Positions 36,267 through 46,042 of a stretch of 64,000 nt of DNA are shown here, one piece after another. Made by a program: the position numbers and the translations under genes. The notes under the pieces were generated by a model. That model searched no databases, was not told the DNA's origin, and worked only from the letters and a program-made list of their open reading frames with translations. Source of the stretch: CAMDHY01 sp046156265 (lineage in GTDB: Bacteria; Pseudomonadota; Alphaproteobacteria; Rhizobiales; Segnochrobactraceae); the NCBI RefSeq assembly GCF_046156265.1, contig NZ_JAWDIR010000001.1, positions 137,039 through 201,038 on the forward strand, given 5' to 3'. Within the stretch, counting starts at the first letter, position 1. Each line of letters opens with the position of its first letter.

Positions 36267-37240
36267 TGGACGTGTTCGTGCTCGTCCTGCAGGTGCTCGA
36301 CGCCACTGTGCGCATCGCCACACCGCTGCTGCTCGCGGCGCTGGCCGGCCTCTACTCGGAGCGGGCCGGGGTGTTCGACATCGGCCTCGAGGGCAAGATG
36401 CTGGTCGGCGCCTTCGCCGCCGCCGTCGCCGCCTCGGTGACCGGCTCGGCCTGGATCGGGCTCCTCGCCGGCATCGGCGCCGCCTGCGCGCTGGCGCTGG
36501 TGCACGGCTTCGCCAGCATCACCGCGCGCGGCAACCAGATCGTCTCGGGCGTGGCGCTCAACTTCGTCGCCCTCGGCCTGACGGCGCTGCTCGGCCACAG
36601 CTGGTACGGCCAGGGCGGCAAGACCCCGCAGCTCCCCGCGGAGGCCCGCTTCGGCTCGATCGACCTGCCCTTCGCCGAGACACTCTCGGCCGTGCCCGTC
36701 CTCGGGCCGATCTATGCCGACGTGATCTCCGGCCACAACATCCTCGTCTATGCCGCCTTCCTCGCCGTCCCCTTCACCGCCTGGGTGCTGTTTCGCACGC
36801 GCTTCGGCCTGCGCCTGCGCGCCGTCGGCGAGAGCCCGGCGGCGGTCGACACCGCCGGCATCTCGGTCGCCTTCCTGCGCTACCGGGCGGTGCTGATCTG
36901 CGGCGTGCTGTGCGGCGTCGCCGGCGCCTACCTCTCGATCGCCCAGCTCGCCGGCTTCAGCCGCGACATGACCGCCGGCCGCGGCTTCATCGCGCTCGCA
37001 GCCCTCATCTTCGCCAAGTGGATGCCGGTCAACGTGATGTGGACTTGCCTGCTGTTCGGCTTCCTCGACGCCGCCGCGATCCGGCTCGAAGGCACGCCGA
37101 TCCCGCTGATCGGCTCCATTCCGGTGCAGGTCTTCCAGGCGCTGCCCTACGTGCTGACGGTGGTGCTGCTCGCCGGCTTCATCGGCCGCGCCGTCCCGCC
37201 CAAGGCGGGCGGCGTGCCCTATGTGAAGGAACGCGGATGA
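36266..37240 (+). CDS. ABC nucleoside importer permease 2
   Basis: A 324-residue partner permease with about eight to nine membrane helices. Landmarks are YSERAGVFDIGLEGKMLVGA, ITARGNQIVSGVALNFVALG and the coupling region RAVGESPAAVDTAGISVAFL. Translationally coupled to permease 1 by a one-base overlap. With the BmpA-type protein and the tandem ATPase it completes the transporter. Confidence 0.92.
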   Translation: MDVFVLVLQVLDATVRIATPLLLAALAGLYSERAGVFDIGLEGKMLVGAFAAAVAASVTGSAWIGLLAGIGAACALALVHGFASITARGNQIVSGVALNFVALGLTALLGHSWYGQGGKTPQLPAEARFGSIDLPFAETLSAVPVLGPIYADVISGHNILVYAAFLAVPFTAWVLFRTRFGLRLRAVGESPAAVDTAGISVAFLRYRAVLICGVLCGVAGAYLSIAQLAGFSRDMTAGRGFIALAALIFAKWMPVNVMWTCLLFGFLDAAAIRLEGTPIPLIGSIPVQVFQALPYVLTVVLLAGFIGRAVPPKAGGVPYVKERG

Positions 37241-37282
37241 GAGTCGCGACGATCGAGGCGGGGGATGTCGCGCTGGGCACCC

Positions 37283-37310
37283 CGGCAGTCGGCAGTCGGC
37301 AGTCCGCAGT
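37283..37310 (+). repeat. Short tandem repeat, four 7-base units
   Basis: Three copies of CGGCAGT followed by CCGCAGT, between the second permease and cdd. Such a tract could vary by slippage. No function can be assigned. Confidence 0.6.
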
Positions 37311-37344
37311 CGGGGGCCTCACACTGGAAGCTCGAGAGAAGGTT

Positions 37345-37379
37345 AAACCCTCCCCCTTCGCGGGGGAGGGTTCGCGCTG
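37345..37379. repeat. Palindromic element copy 3 (single arm)
   Basis: One arm only (core CCCTCCCCCTTCGCGGGGGA), 18 bases before cdd, in the nucleoside operon. It may form a strong hairpin in the mRNA just upstream of the cdd ribosome binding site. Confidence 0.75.
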
Positions 37380-37396
37380 CGGGCGGAGCACCCCCG

Positions 37397-37804
37397 ATGA
37401 TCCCCGACGCCACCCTCGCCGCCCTGTTCGCGGCCGCGGTCGCCGCCCGCGAGAACGCCCATGCGCCCTATTCGCGCTTCCATGTCGGCGCCGCAGTGCT
37501 GTCGGAGAGCGGCGCGATCCATGCCGGCTGCAATGTCGAGGTCGCGAGCTTCCCCGAGGGCTGGTGCGCCGAGACGACGGCGATCGGCAAGCTCGTCTCG
37601 GCCGGCGAGAAATCAATCCGCGCCGTCGTCGTCGTCGCCGAGGGCGACCGGCTGACGACACCGTGCGGCGGCTGCCGGCAGCGTCTCGCCGAGTTCGCAG
37701 CCCCCGACACCCCCGTCCACGTCGGCGGCCCCGACGGCATCCGCCGCGTCTTCACCGTCGGCGAGTTGCTGCCGGCCAGCTTCGAACTGGAAGAGCAGCC
37801 GTGA
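37397..37804 (+). CDS. cdd: Cytidine deaminase
   Basis: Deaminates cytidine and deoxycytidine to the uridine forms. The 135-residue protein has SRFHVGAAVLSESGAIHAGC, the catalytic Cys-Ala-Glu in EGWCAETTAIGKLV, and the zinc-binding TPCGGCRQRLAEF. The substrate-binding Asn of the usual CNVENA is Val here (CNVEVAS). The ATG at 37397 was chosen because it follows GGAG and gives the normal family length; upstream residues come from the palindromic element. The stop overlaps the next start (GTGA). Confidence 0.93.
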   Translation: MIPDATLAALFAAAVAARENAHAPYSRFHVGAAVLSESGAIHAGCNVEVASFPEGWCAETTAIGKLVSAGEKSIRAVVVVAEGDRLTTPCGGCRQRLAEFAAPDTPVHVGGPDGIRRVFTVGELLPASFELEEQP

Positions 37805-38631
37805 ACACCCCCGTCGACGACACCGCCGCCCGCGCCGCCGACATCGTCCGCGCCCGCCGCCCGGACCAGTACCGCGCCGCGATCGTGCTCGGCTCCGGCC
37901 TCGGCGGCTTCTCTGAGTCCGTCGAGGACGCCGTCCGCATCCCCTATGGCGAGCTTCCGGGCTTTCCCGCCGCCGGGGTCTCCGGCCACGCCGGGGCGCT
38001 GGTCTGCGGCCGCGTCGGTGGCCTGCCCGTCCTGGTGCTCGCCGGCCGCGCCCACTTCTACGAGCACGGCGACGCCGCCGTGATGCGGCCGGCGCTGGAG
38101 GCCGTCGCGGCGCTTGGCGTCGACACGCTGATCCTCACCAACGCCGCCGGATCCGTGCGCCAGAAGATGCCGCCGGGCTCGCTGATGGCGATCGCCGACC
38201 ACATCAACGTCAGCGGCCTGAACCCCTTGATCGGCGAGCCCTCCGACCGCCGCTTCGTCAACATGGTCGACGCCTACGACCCGGCGCTCCGCGCCCGCCT
38301 CGCCGCGTGTGCCGCCCGCCTCGGCGTCCACCTCCATTTGGGCGTCTACGCCTGGTTCTCCGGGCCGAGCTTCGAGACGCCGGCCGAAATCCGCATGGCG
38401 CAGGCGCTCGGGGCAGACACCGTCGGGATGTCGACGGTGCCGGAAGTCATCCTCGCCCGCTTCCTCGGGTTGCGGGTGGCGGCGATTTCGACCATCACCA
38501 ACCTCGGTGCCGGCATGGCGCCGCACGGCCCGAGCCACGGCGAGACCAAGGAGGTCGCCGGCGCGGCGGCGGGCCAGCTGTCGGCGCTGCTTGCCGGCTT
38601 CCTCGCCGACCTCGCCGGAGACGTCCCGTGA
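37801..38631 (+). CDS. Purine nucleoside phosphorylase (NP-II/PunA type)
   Basis: Cleaves purine nucleosides with phosphate to base and (deoxy)ribose 1-phosphate. The 276 residues show the trimeric PNP pattern: AIVLGSGLGGFSESVEDAV (phosphate loop), VSGHAGALVCGRVGGLPVLV, LAGRAHFYEHGDAAVM, LILTNAAGSVRQKMPPGSL, YAWFSGPSFETPAEIRMAQ and MSTVPEVILARFLGL. The GTG start overlaps the cdd stop by four bases, and its own stop overlaps the deoC start in the same way. Inosine/guanosine preference is usual in this family. Confidence 0.93.
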   Translation: MNTPVDDTAARAADIVRARRPDQYRAAIVLGSGLGGFSESVEDAVRIPYGELPGFPAAGVSGHAGALVCGRVGGLPVLVLAGRAHFYEHGDAAVMRPALEAVAALGVDTLILTNAAGSVRQKMPPGSLMAIADHINVSGLNPLIGEPSDRRFVNMVDAYDPALRARLAACAARLGVHLHLGVYAWFSGPSFETPAEIRMAQALGADTVGMSTVPEVILARFLGLRVAAISTITNLGAGMAPHGPSHGETKEVAGAAAGQLSALLAGFLADLAGDVP

Positions 38632-39431
38632 CCACTGCCGCCACAGACCTTTCCGCCAAGACCCTCTGCGCCGCCGATCTTGACGATGCCCGCCGGGCGC
38701 TCGCCTGCCTCGACCTGACGGACCTGTCGGACGACGCCAGCGAGGCCGGCGCCGAGCGCCTCTGCGCCCGTGCCGTGACGCCCTTCGGCCCCGTCGCCGC
38801 CGTCTGCCTGTGGCCGCGCTTCGTGACGGTTGCGAAGCGCGCGCTCACTGGCACGCCGGTCAAGGTCGCGACCGTCGTGAACTTCCCGGCCGGCGGCGAG
38901 AAGACGCTGGAGGTCGTCGAAGAGGCGAAGCGGGCCGCCGCCGACGGCGCCGACGAGGTCGATCTCGTCATCCCCTGGCGCGCCGTCTCGGACGCCCGCC
39001 CCGGCTTCGCCGAGACGCAGGTCCACCGCGTCCGCGCCGCCCTGCCGGCCCACGTCCGCCTGAAGGCGATCCTGGAGACCGGCGAACTCGTCGACCCCGC
39101 CCTCATCCGCATAGCCGCGGACGCCGCAATCGCTGGCGGCGCCGATTTCCTCAAGACTTCCACCGGCAAGACCAAGGTCAGCGCCACGCCGGAGGCGGTC
39201 GCGGTGCTCATCGACGCCATCCGTGCCGCCCCCCGCCCGGTGGCGCTGAAGGTCTCCGGCGGCGTGCGTACGCTTGCGGATGCCAAGGCCTACCTCGCGC
39301 AGGTCGATGCCGGCCTCGGCGCCGGCTGGGCGACGCCGGCGACCTTCCGCTTCGGCGCCAGCGGCCTCCTCGACGCGCTGACGGCGGCGCTCGCCGGCTC
39401 TGCCACGCCGAAGCCCGCCGCTGGCTATTGA
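38628..39431 (+). CDS. deoC: Deoxyribose-phosphate aldolase
   Basis: Splits 2-deoxyribose 5-phosphate into acetaldehyde and glyceraldehyde 3-phosphate. Of 267 residues, the class I aldolase core shows VCLWPRFVTVAKRAL, VATVVNFPAGGEKTLEVV and DEVDLVIPWRAV. The Schiff-base Lys is in DFLKTSTGKTKVSAT and a second essential Lys in VALKVSGGVRT. The GTG start overlaps the upstream stop (GTGA). Confidence 0.95.
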   Translation: MTTAATDLSAKTLCAADLDDARRALACLDLTDLSDDASEAGAERLCARAVTPFGPVAAVCLWPRFVTVAKRALTGTPVKVATVVNFPAGGEKTLEVVEEAKRAAADGADEVDLVIPWRAVSDARPGFAETQVHRVRAALPAHVRLKAILETGELVDPALIRIAADAAIAGGADFLKTSTGKTKVSATPEAVAVLIDAIRAAPRPVALKVSGGVRTLADAKAYLAQVDAGLGAGWATPATFRFGASGLLDALTAALAGSATPKPAAGY

Positions 39432-39441
39432 GGAACCGTCG

Positions 39442-40758
39442 ATGTCGCAGTTCCTCCCCCAGGAGACCATCCGCCGCAAGCGCGACGGCGCCTCGATCGA
39501 GCAGAGCGAGATCTCCGCCTTCGTGCGCGGCATCTCGGACGGGTCGGTCACCGAGGGCCAGATCGCCGCCTTCGCCATGGCGATCTATTTCCGCAAGTTC
39601 GGCCTCGACGAGCGCATCGCCATGACGCTCGCCATGCGCGATTCCGGCACCGTGCTCGACTGGTCGGCGCTGCCCGGCCCGGCGCTCGACAAGCACTCCA
39701 CCGGCGGCATCGGCGACACCGTCTCGCTGCTGCTGGCGCCGGCGGTCGCCGCCTGCGGCGGCTACGTGCCGATGATCTCCGGTCGCGGCCTCGGCCACAC
39801 CGGCGGAACCCTCGACAAGCTCGACGCCATCCCCGGCTACCGCTCGACGCCGCAGCTCGACGAGATCCGCCGCGTCGTCCGCTCCGTCGGCTGCGCCATC
39901 ATCGGCCAGACCGACGACCTCGCCCCCGCCGACCGCCGCCTCTACGCGATCCGCGACGTCACCGCGACGGTGGAGACGCTCGACCTCATCACGCCCTCGA
40001 TCCTGTCGAAGAAGCTCGCCGCCGGGCTCACCGGTCTCGTCCTCGACGTCAAGGTCGGCTCCGGCGCCTTCCTGCCCTCGCTCGACGCCGCCCGCGAGCT
40101 CGCCGAGAGCCTCGTCGCCGTCGCCCGCGGCGCCGGCCTGCCGACGGTAGCGTTGATCACCGACATGGACGCGCCGCTCGCCTCGGTCGCCGGCAATGCG
40201 CTGGAGACCCGGCTCGCCATCGACGTGCTCGCCGGCCGCGCCGCCGAGCCACGCCTCGTCGACGTCACGGTGGAGCTCGGCGCCGAGATGCTGGTTTTGG
40301 GCGAACTCGCCCCGGACGTCGCCACGGGGCGCGAGCGCATCGCCGCAGCCCTCGTCGGCGGCCGCGCCGCCGAAACCTTCCAGCAGATGGTCTCCGCCCT
40401 CGGCGGGCCGGACGATCTCGTCGAGCATCCGGGCAAGCACCTCGCCCACGCGCCGATCGTCCGCCCGGTGTCGCCGACCGCGTCCGGCACCGTCGCCCGC
40501 GTCGACACCCGCTCTCTCGGCCTCGCGGTCATCGGCCTTGGCGGCGGCCGCCGCCGGCCCGACGACGTCATCGACCCCGCCGTCGGCCTGACACACCTCG
40601 CCGGTCCCGGCGATGAGGTCGGCCCGGACTGCCCGCTCGCCGTCGTCCACGCCCGCACCGAGGCCGGCGCCGACGCAGCTACCGCCGCCGTACTGGCCGC
40701 CTACCACCTTGGCGATACGCAGCGGCCGCATCCGCTGATCGTCGAGCGAATCAGCTGA
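39442..40758 (+). CDS. deoA: Thymidine phosphorylase
   Basis: Phosphorolysis of thymidine and deoxyuridine. The 438 residues match the NP-III family: QETIRRKRDGASIEQSEI, LDKHSTGGIGDTVSLLLAP (phosphate site), YVPMISGRGLGHTGGTLDKL and LVLDVKVGSGAFLPSL. GAGGAA precedes the ATG 10 bases after deoC. It is the last gene of the nucleoside unit. The following 118 bases (40759-40876) before cobG show no feature. Confidence 0.96.
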   Translation: MSQFLPQETIRRKRDGASIEQSEISAFVRGISDGSVTEGQIAAFAMAIYFRKFGLDERIAMTLAMRDSGTVLDWSALPGPALDKHSTGGIGDTVSLLLAPAVAACGGYVPMISGRGLGHTGGTLDKLDAIPGYRSTPQLDEIRRVVRSVGCAIIGQTDDLAPADRRLYAIRDVTATVETLDLITPSILSKKLAAGLTGLVLDVKVGSGAFLPSLDAARELAESLVAVARGAGLPTVALITDMDAPLASVAGNALETRLAIDVLAGRAAEPRLVDVTVELGAEMLVLGELAPDVATGRERIAAALVGGRAAETFQQMVSALGGPDDLVEHPGKHLAHAPIVRPVSPTASGTVARVDTRSLGLAVIGLGGGRRRPDDVIDPAVGLTHLAGPGDEVGPDCPLAVVHARTEAGADAATAAVLAAYHLGDTQRPHPLIVERIS

Positions 40759-40876
40759 TCGGCGGAAGCAGCTGCGGGATAGTGAGTCGGGTTATCCGGC
40801 AGGGCGATCCAGCTGAGGTCTTTCACCTTGTCAGCCGCAGGAATGGCGGCTCCTCCCGTGTCAGCGAGGGATTGGC

Positions 40877-42193
40877 TCAGCCGTCCCCGCGCACGAGCGC
40901 CACGGCGGCAAGCAGCGCGTCACGCGCGACGACCTCCACTGGGACATCACCCGCCCGGCCGTCGCGCACCAGTCCGTAGCCACCCGCACGGCCGACGATC
41001 GTCAGGTCGGCCGGGGCGGCGCGAGCGCAGCCCTTGGCGCAGCCGGTGAGGTGGACGCTGCCGCCGGCCGCGATCAGCGGCGCCGCGGCCGCCACGACGG
41101 CGTCCGCCAAGGGTCGCGTCGGCGCCTCGCCGGAGCCGCACACCGGGGCGCCGGCACAGACCGACAGGGCCAGCCGGGGATCGTTGCGGCGGGCGATGAA
41201 ACCGAGGTTCGCCGCCGCGGCAAGCAGCACGGCGGGTGAGAAGCCACACGACTGCGGGGCTCGGTCCCCTGCGGGCGACGAGGCATCGGTGACGCCACCG
41301 GAGACGCTGCGGCCGCTGGCACCGGCTCCGTCGCGGGAATCCCTTGCCATTCCCGCTCCCGTCCCGACGAACACCAGCCCGTGCCCCGGCGCCAGCCGCA
41401 CCGTCTCGGCGCCTGCTTGCCCCGCCGCCGTGGCGAGCGCCGAAAGCAGCCCGGCGTCCGTGAAGCCGTAGGGGACGACGACGCCGACAGCGATCGCGTC
41501 GCCCCCCCACCCGACCGGAAGCAACACGCCCACCGGCGCCACCGGCACGCGCGGGCGCGGCCGCCGCCGCCGTGACCGGTCGAGGCCGGCGACGAAGTCG
41601 CCCGCCGCCGCCACGGCCTCGGCGGTCGCCAGCGGCGGCGAGATCGGGCCGTCGTCCGTTTCGAGCCGCCATGCCGTCGCGCCGTCCGTGCGCACCGCGA
41701 CGAGCCGGAGGTCCGCCGCCAGCCCGTCGAGGCCAAGATCGCCGCCGCCATCGACGACGATCGCGAGCTTCGCCGGTGACGCTGCGGTCACCGCTGCGGC
41801 GAGGCGCATCCGCAGCATCGCCGCGAGCGGCCGCGGGTCGGCGATCTCCGCCGGGTCGTGCCCGGCGAGCGGGCCGACGTGCACCGGCGGCCCGGCCGGC
41901 GGCGACGCACCGGCCGCGTGCACCGCATGCTCCAGATCCGCCGCCGTCGCCGCCGAGAGCCCGCGCACCTGCAGGCTGCCTCGCTGCGTCACCTCGACGA
42001 CACCGTTGCCGCAGCGTGCGGCGGCGGCCGCGATCGCCGCCAAGGCTGCCACCGTCAGTTCCCCGTCCGCCGGCAGCAGCCGGGCGATCAGCCCGTCGCC
42101 GGTCGCCATCGGCGCCACCAGCGACGGACAGGCCTCGCGGGGAACCGGGCGCCGGGCCGCCGGTGGCGCGCCCGTGTCCGCCGGCGCGCTCAT
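40877..42193 (-). CDS. cobG: Precorrin-3B synthase
   Basis: O2-dependent enzyme that makes precorrin-3B, the step that defines the aerobic cobalamin route. It is a sulfite/nitrite-reductase-like protein of 438 residues with two ferredoxin-like halves. The 4Fe-4S/haem-type Cys ligands appear in VCAGAPVCGSGEAPTR and HLTGCAKGCARAAPADLTIV. Substrate-binding QRGSLQVRGL is near residue 70. A Gly/Ser-rich linker (about 285-315) is variable. Its ATG overlaps the cobN stop by four bases (ATGA), so it is the last gene of the riboswitch-led unit. Confidence 0.93.
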   Translation of the reverse strand: MSAPADTGAPPAARRPVPREACPSLVAPMATGDGLIARLLPADGELTVAALAAIAAAAARCGNGVVEVTQRGSLQVRGLSAATAADLEHAVHAAGASPPAGPPVHVGPLAGHDPAEIADPRPLAAMLRMRLAAAVTAASPAKLAIVVDGGGDLGLDGLAADLRLVAVRTDGATAWRLETDDGPISPPLATAEAVAAAGDFVAGLDRSRRRRPRPRVPVAPVGVLLPVGWGGDAIAVGVVVPYGFTDAGLLSALATAAGQAGAETVRLAPGHGLVFVGTGAGMARDSRDGAGASGRSVSGGVTDASSPAGDRAPQSCGFSPAVLLAAAANLGFIARRNDPRLALSVCAGAPVCGSGEAPTRPLADAVVAAAAPLIAAGGSVHLTGCAKGCARAAPADLTIVGRAGGYGLVRDGRAGDVPVEVVARDALLAAVALVRGDG

Positions 42194-42768
42194 TCCGCCG
42201 CCTCCGCCACCAGCGTCGCGAGGTCGCCGTCCACGTCGTTGCGGCGGGGGTGCCAGAGGCCGCGGCGGCGGGCGTCGGCGAATCGGCGGGCGATCAGCCG
42301 CGCGGCGTCCGGATTGGCGTCGAGCAGGAAGGCGCGCACCGCCGGGTCGCCGAGATAGGCGGCGTGCACCGCGTCGATGAGGTGGCCAGGCACGGCGCCG
42401 GTGGTCTCGGCGAAGCCGATCAGGCGGTCGACAGTCTCGGCGAGCTCGGTGGCGCCGCGCCAGCCGTGGCGCATCTGGCCGGCGATGAAGCGCTTCGACA
42501 GCGCCCGTCCACGCACCACGCGGGCGATCTCGGCGCCGAGCGGCCGTGCCACCGGGCGATCGGAGTTCTTGGTGTCGAGCACGACGAGGTCCGGCGTGCC
42601 CCCGAGCAACGCCGCCGCCGCCGCGAACCCACCGATGAAGCCAACATCGCCGCCGCCCTCGAGCAGGTCGCGACCGGGATCGTCGGCGCCGTGGACGAGC
42701 ATGTCAGCGGCCGCGACGCGAGCGGCGAAGCCTTCGTTTGGGGTACTCCGCCTCCCCAAATTCGAGGC

Positions 42769-42938
42769 GGACCCTCCCCCCTCGCGGGGGAGGGCAGGGA
42801 GGGGGGGAGCGGCAAACTCAGCGCTGGCGTTCGTCTCGGCGCCGGTGCGGCCCTCCCCAGGCAGGACGTCGGACGTCGAACTCGTGGCGCCCCCCCTCCC
42901 TACCCTCCCCCGCAGGGGGGGAGGGTTCGCGTTTGCGG
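42769..42938. repeat. Palindromic element copy 4, in frame within cobN
   Basis: Arms at 42770-42819 and 42886-42938 in inverted orientation, about 65 bases apart. Read on the cobN strand they encode NANPPPLRGRVGRGGATSS and FAAPPLPALPREGGGSA, which have no counterpart in normal CobN. Confidence 0.88.
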
Positions 42939-44431
42939 TCTGATCTACCGTCGTGGCCGCTTCGGGCGTCCCCTCCCCTTCCCCGTGGAAGGCGTGGCTC
43001 GCCGCTGCGAGGTACGCGCGTCCGAGCTCGGCGCGATCCTCCCAGTCGCCGAAGGTGAGCTTCTCGTCGATCCCCGACCCGTAGACGCCCGGCGCCGTGC
43101 CGTAGACGCGGGCGAGCGGGTCGTCCGGCACGGCGCGGCGGCGGGCGGCGAGCGGGTTTTCGCTATCGTCCTCGTCGCGGGCGGCCACCGCCTTCACCGC
43201 CGCGTCGAGGACCGCGATCTGCGTCGGGAAGAGGTCGCGGAACAGGCCGGAGATCCGGCAGGTGACGTCGACCCGCGGCCGGCCGAGCGCCGCCGTCGGC
43301 AGCACCTCGACGCCGGTGACGCGGCCGCTCGCCCGCTCCCACTCAGGCCGGCACCCCATCAGCGCCAGCGCCTGGGCGATCTCCTCGCCGCCGGTCCTGA
43401 GCGTCGCCGAGCCCCAGAGATCGAGCACCACCGACCGCGGCCAGTCGCCGTGCTCCTGCAGATAGAGCCGCACCACCTCGTCGGCGGCGCGGCGGCCGAG
43501 TTCGACGGCGGTCGGTGTCGGGATCGCGCGCGGATCGGCGGTGTAGAGGTTGCGCCCGGTCGGCAGCACGTCCGAGCGCCCGCGCGACGGCGCCCCTGCG
43601 GGTCCTGCGGCGACACGGCGGCCGGACAGCGCCGCCAGCATGCCGGCGCGCTCGGCGGTGGCGCTGGCGATGCGGCCGGGCTCGTCGCCCGCCGCCGCGC
43701 GGCCGTAGACGTGCAGCCCGTCTTTCAGCGCCAGTTCCTTGACGTCGCAAAGCCAGGCGTCGATGCGCGTCAGCGCCTCGTCGGGGCCGTCGGCGTCGGT
43801 GGCGCCGGCGTCGCGGGAAAGGCCGGTCCGCTCGGCCTCCTCCAGGATCAGCGCCGCCAGCCGCTCGCGGCGCCGGCCGTCGAGCCCGTCGGCGGAGGCG
43901 TATTCGTCGACCAGCCGCTCGAGGTCGGCGAGCGGGCCGTCGAGGGCACCGGCGACCAGCGGCGGCGGCAGATGGCCGAGGGTGACGGCCGCGATCCGCC
44001 GCTTCGCCTGCGCCGCCTCGCCAGGATTGGTGACGATGAACGGATAGACCACCGGCAGCGGCCCGAGCACCACCTCCGGGAAGCAGTTCGCCGTCAGCGC
44101 CACCGCCTTGCCCGGCAGCCACTCGAAGGTACCGTGCGCCCCCATGTGGACGACGGCGTCAACCTTCGCCTCGTGTTGCAGCCACAGCCCGAAGGCGACG
44201 AGCCCGTGGCGCGGCGGCAGCGCCGGATCGTGATAGTCCGCCCGCCGCTCCGCCGACCGCCCCCGGTCCGGCGGGAGAGCGACGATGACGGCGCCGAAGG
44301 TAGCCGCGCGGAAGCGGAAGGCGCCGTCGGCGATGTCGCCATCGTCGGCGGGATCGCCCCAGGCGGCGTTGACGGCTTCGCGGACGGCGGCGGGGAGGTC
44401 GGCGAAGAGGGCGCGGTAGGTGGTGAGCGGG

Positions 44432-44456
44432 AGTGAGGGGGAGGGTTCGCGTTATG
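44432..44456. repeat. Palindromic element copy 5, partial scar at the cobN frameshift
   Basis: Only half an arm is left (GGGGGAGGGTTCGCGTT with flanks). On the cobN strand it encodes WHNANPPP and then leaves the frame. The rest of the element is missing, which suggests deletion between or within its arms. Confidence 0.7.
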
Positions 44457-45374
44457 CCATTCAGATCCGGCACCGACGGACGGCCCGGAGCACGTCGGAG
44501 CCACCAGCCCCCGCATCAGCGCCGTGCCGTCGGCCGGCACGTCCTCGACGCTCCACCCGGCGTCCGCAAGGTCCGCCAGCAGCGCGACGACGCTGGCCGG
44601 CACATCCAGGCCGACGGCGTAGCCGGCGCGGCCGGCGGGGCCGGGGTAATCGGGGAGCAGCACGGCCAGGCGACGCTCCGCGGACGGCGTCCGCTGCAGG
44701 CGGACGAGCGCCGCCACGCGGTCGGCGACCATGGCCACGCGGTCGTCCTCGGCGCGGTTGACGAGGGCGGTGATGCCGAAGTCGGGGTCCGGCGGCGCGG
44801 TGTCCTTGAACGACACGGCGCCGGCGAGCACGCGGCCGTCGAGCTCCGGCAGCACGACGTGCATCGCCATGTCGGCCGAGGCGAGCCCGCGGCGGCCCTC
44901 CACCCAGGCGTCGCGCCGGGTGGTGGCGACGATCGCCTGAAGTACCGGCACGCCGGCTGCGTCGAGCACCGTCGCCTCCCCCGGCTCGCCGGCGGCGAAT
45001 GCGGTGGCGGTGATGATCGCGGACGGACTCAGCCGGCCGAGCGCCTCGGCGACGAACGCCTTCGAGCCCGGCTCCTTCAGGCTGGCGACGGCGAGCGGCG
45101 CGGCGGCGAGGCCGCGTTCGGCCAGCGCCGCGCACAGCGCCGCGATCGGCGCGAGGTCGTCGGCGAGCAGCATCGAGCGGTAGAAGATCACCGGCACGAC
45201 GGGGCGGCCCGCAAGCAGTGCCGCGGCGAGGTCGTCGAGCGAGAGCGCGCCGCGCCCCGGCAGCCAGGCGGTGGCGCGCGGGATCGGAACGGCGGGTGGG
45301 ATGGTGGAGAGGGCGAGCTGGGGTGAAAGCCCAGAGGGGCCACCACCAGACCCACCCGAAACGATAGCGTGGGG

Positions 45375-45544
45375 CAACCCTCCCCCCTCGCGGGGGAGGG
45401 TAGGGAGGGGGGGAGCGGCAGATTCGGGGCCGGCGAGCGTCTCCCGGATCGCCAACTCGCGGCTGCCCACCTCTCCGGTTTCGAGGGCCGAGTTCGCGGC
45501 GCCCCCCCTCCCTGCCCTCCCCCGCGAGGGGGGAGGGTTCGCGT
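45375..45544. repeat. Palindromic element copy 6, in frame within cobN
   Basis: Arms at 45375-45420 and 45497-45544. They encode NANPPPSRGRAGRGGAANS and AAPPLPTLPREGGGLPHA around codons 310-367 of cobN. Confidence 0.88.
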
Positions 45545-46042
45545 TGTGCCAAGCGGATTGGGCACCACCCAGCGGTGAGGGCTGAGGGTTCCGGATGTGC
45601 CCCAAGGTCAGATCTTCGCGATCCGCAAACCCAACCCCCGGCGCCGCCATCGCCCTGAGCTGCCGCGCGAAGTTGCGCAGGTTGTCGCCGCCGCCCTCGC
45701 GGAAGTAGGCGAGCAGCGCCGCCAGCCGCTCCGGCGGCAGGGTCGAGAACTCGGCGAGGCGGGAGTCGTCGCGGTCGCAGCCGGGCAGGACGGCGAGCGT
45801 CAGCGGCTCGCCCGCAGCCGTGCGGGCGGTCGCCAGCGCGTGCAGCCGCTCGACGCCGTAGCGCCACCAGTCGAGGCCGCCGAGGAGCCGCACGACGACG
45901 ACGCGGGCCGAGGCGGCGACGCCGTCGATCCACAGGTCCACCGACATCGGATGGCGGAGATCGCGCAGCGAGGCGAGGCGGAGGGTGGGGGCGCCGGCCT
46001 TGGCGCCCGCGTGACCCGGCAGTCTACCAGCGTATGCTTGGG

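Noticed and set aside
41572..44436. A 954-codon frame antisense to cobG and cobN
   Set aside because: Its composition is Arg/Pro-rich and it covers two real genes in opposite orientation; it is a composition artefact.
44094..44470. Programmed ribosomal frameshifting in cobN
   Set aside because: No slippery heptamer with a downstream pseudoknot is evident and CobN is not known to need frameshifting. Loss or error at the repeat scar is simpler, although it was not excluded.
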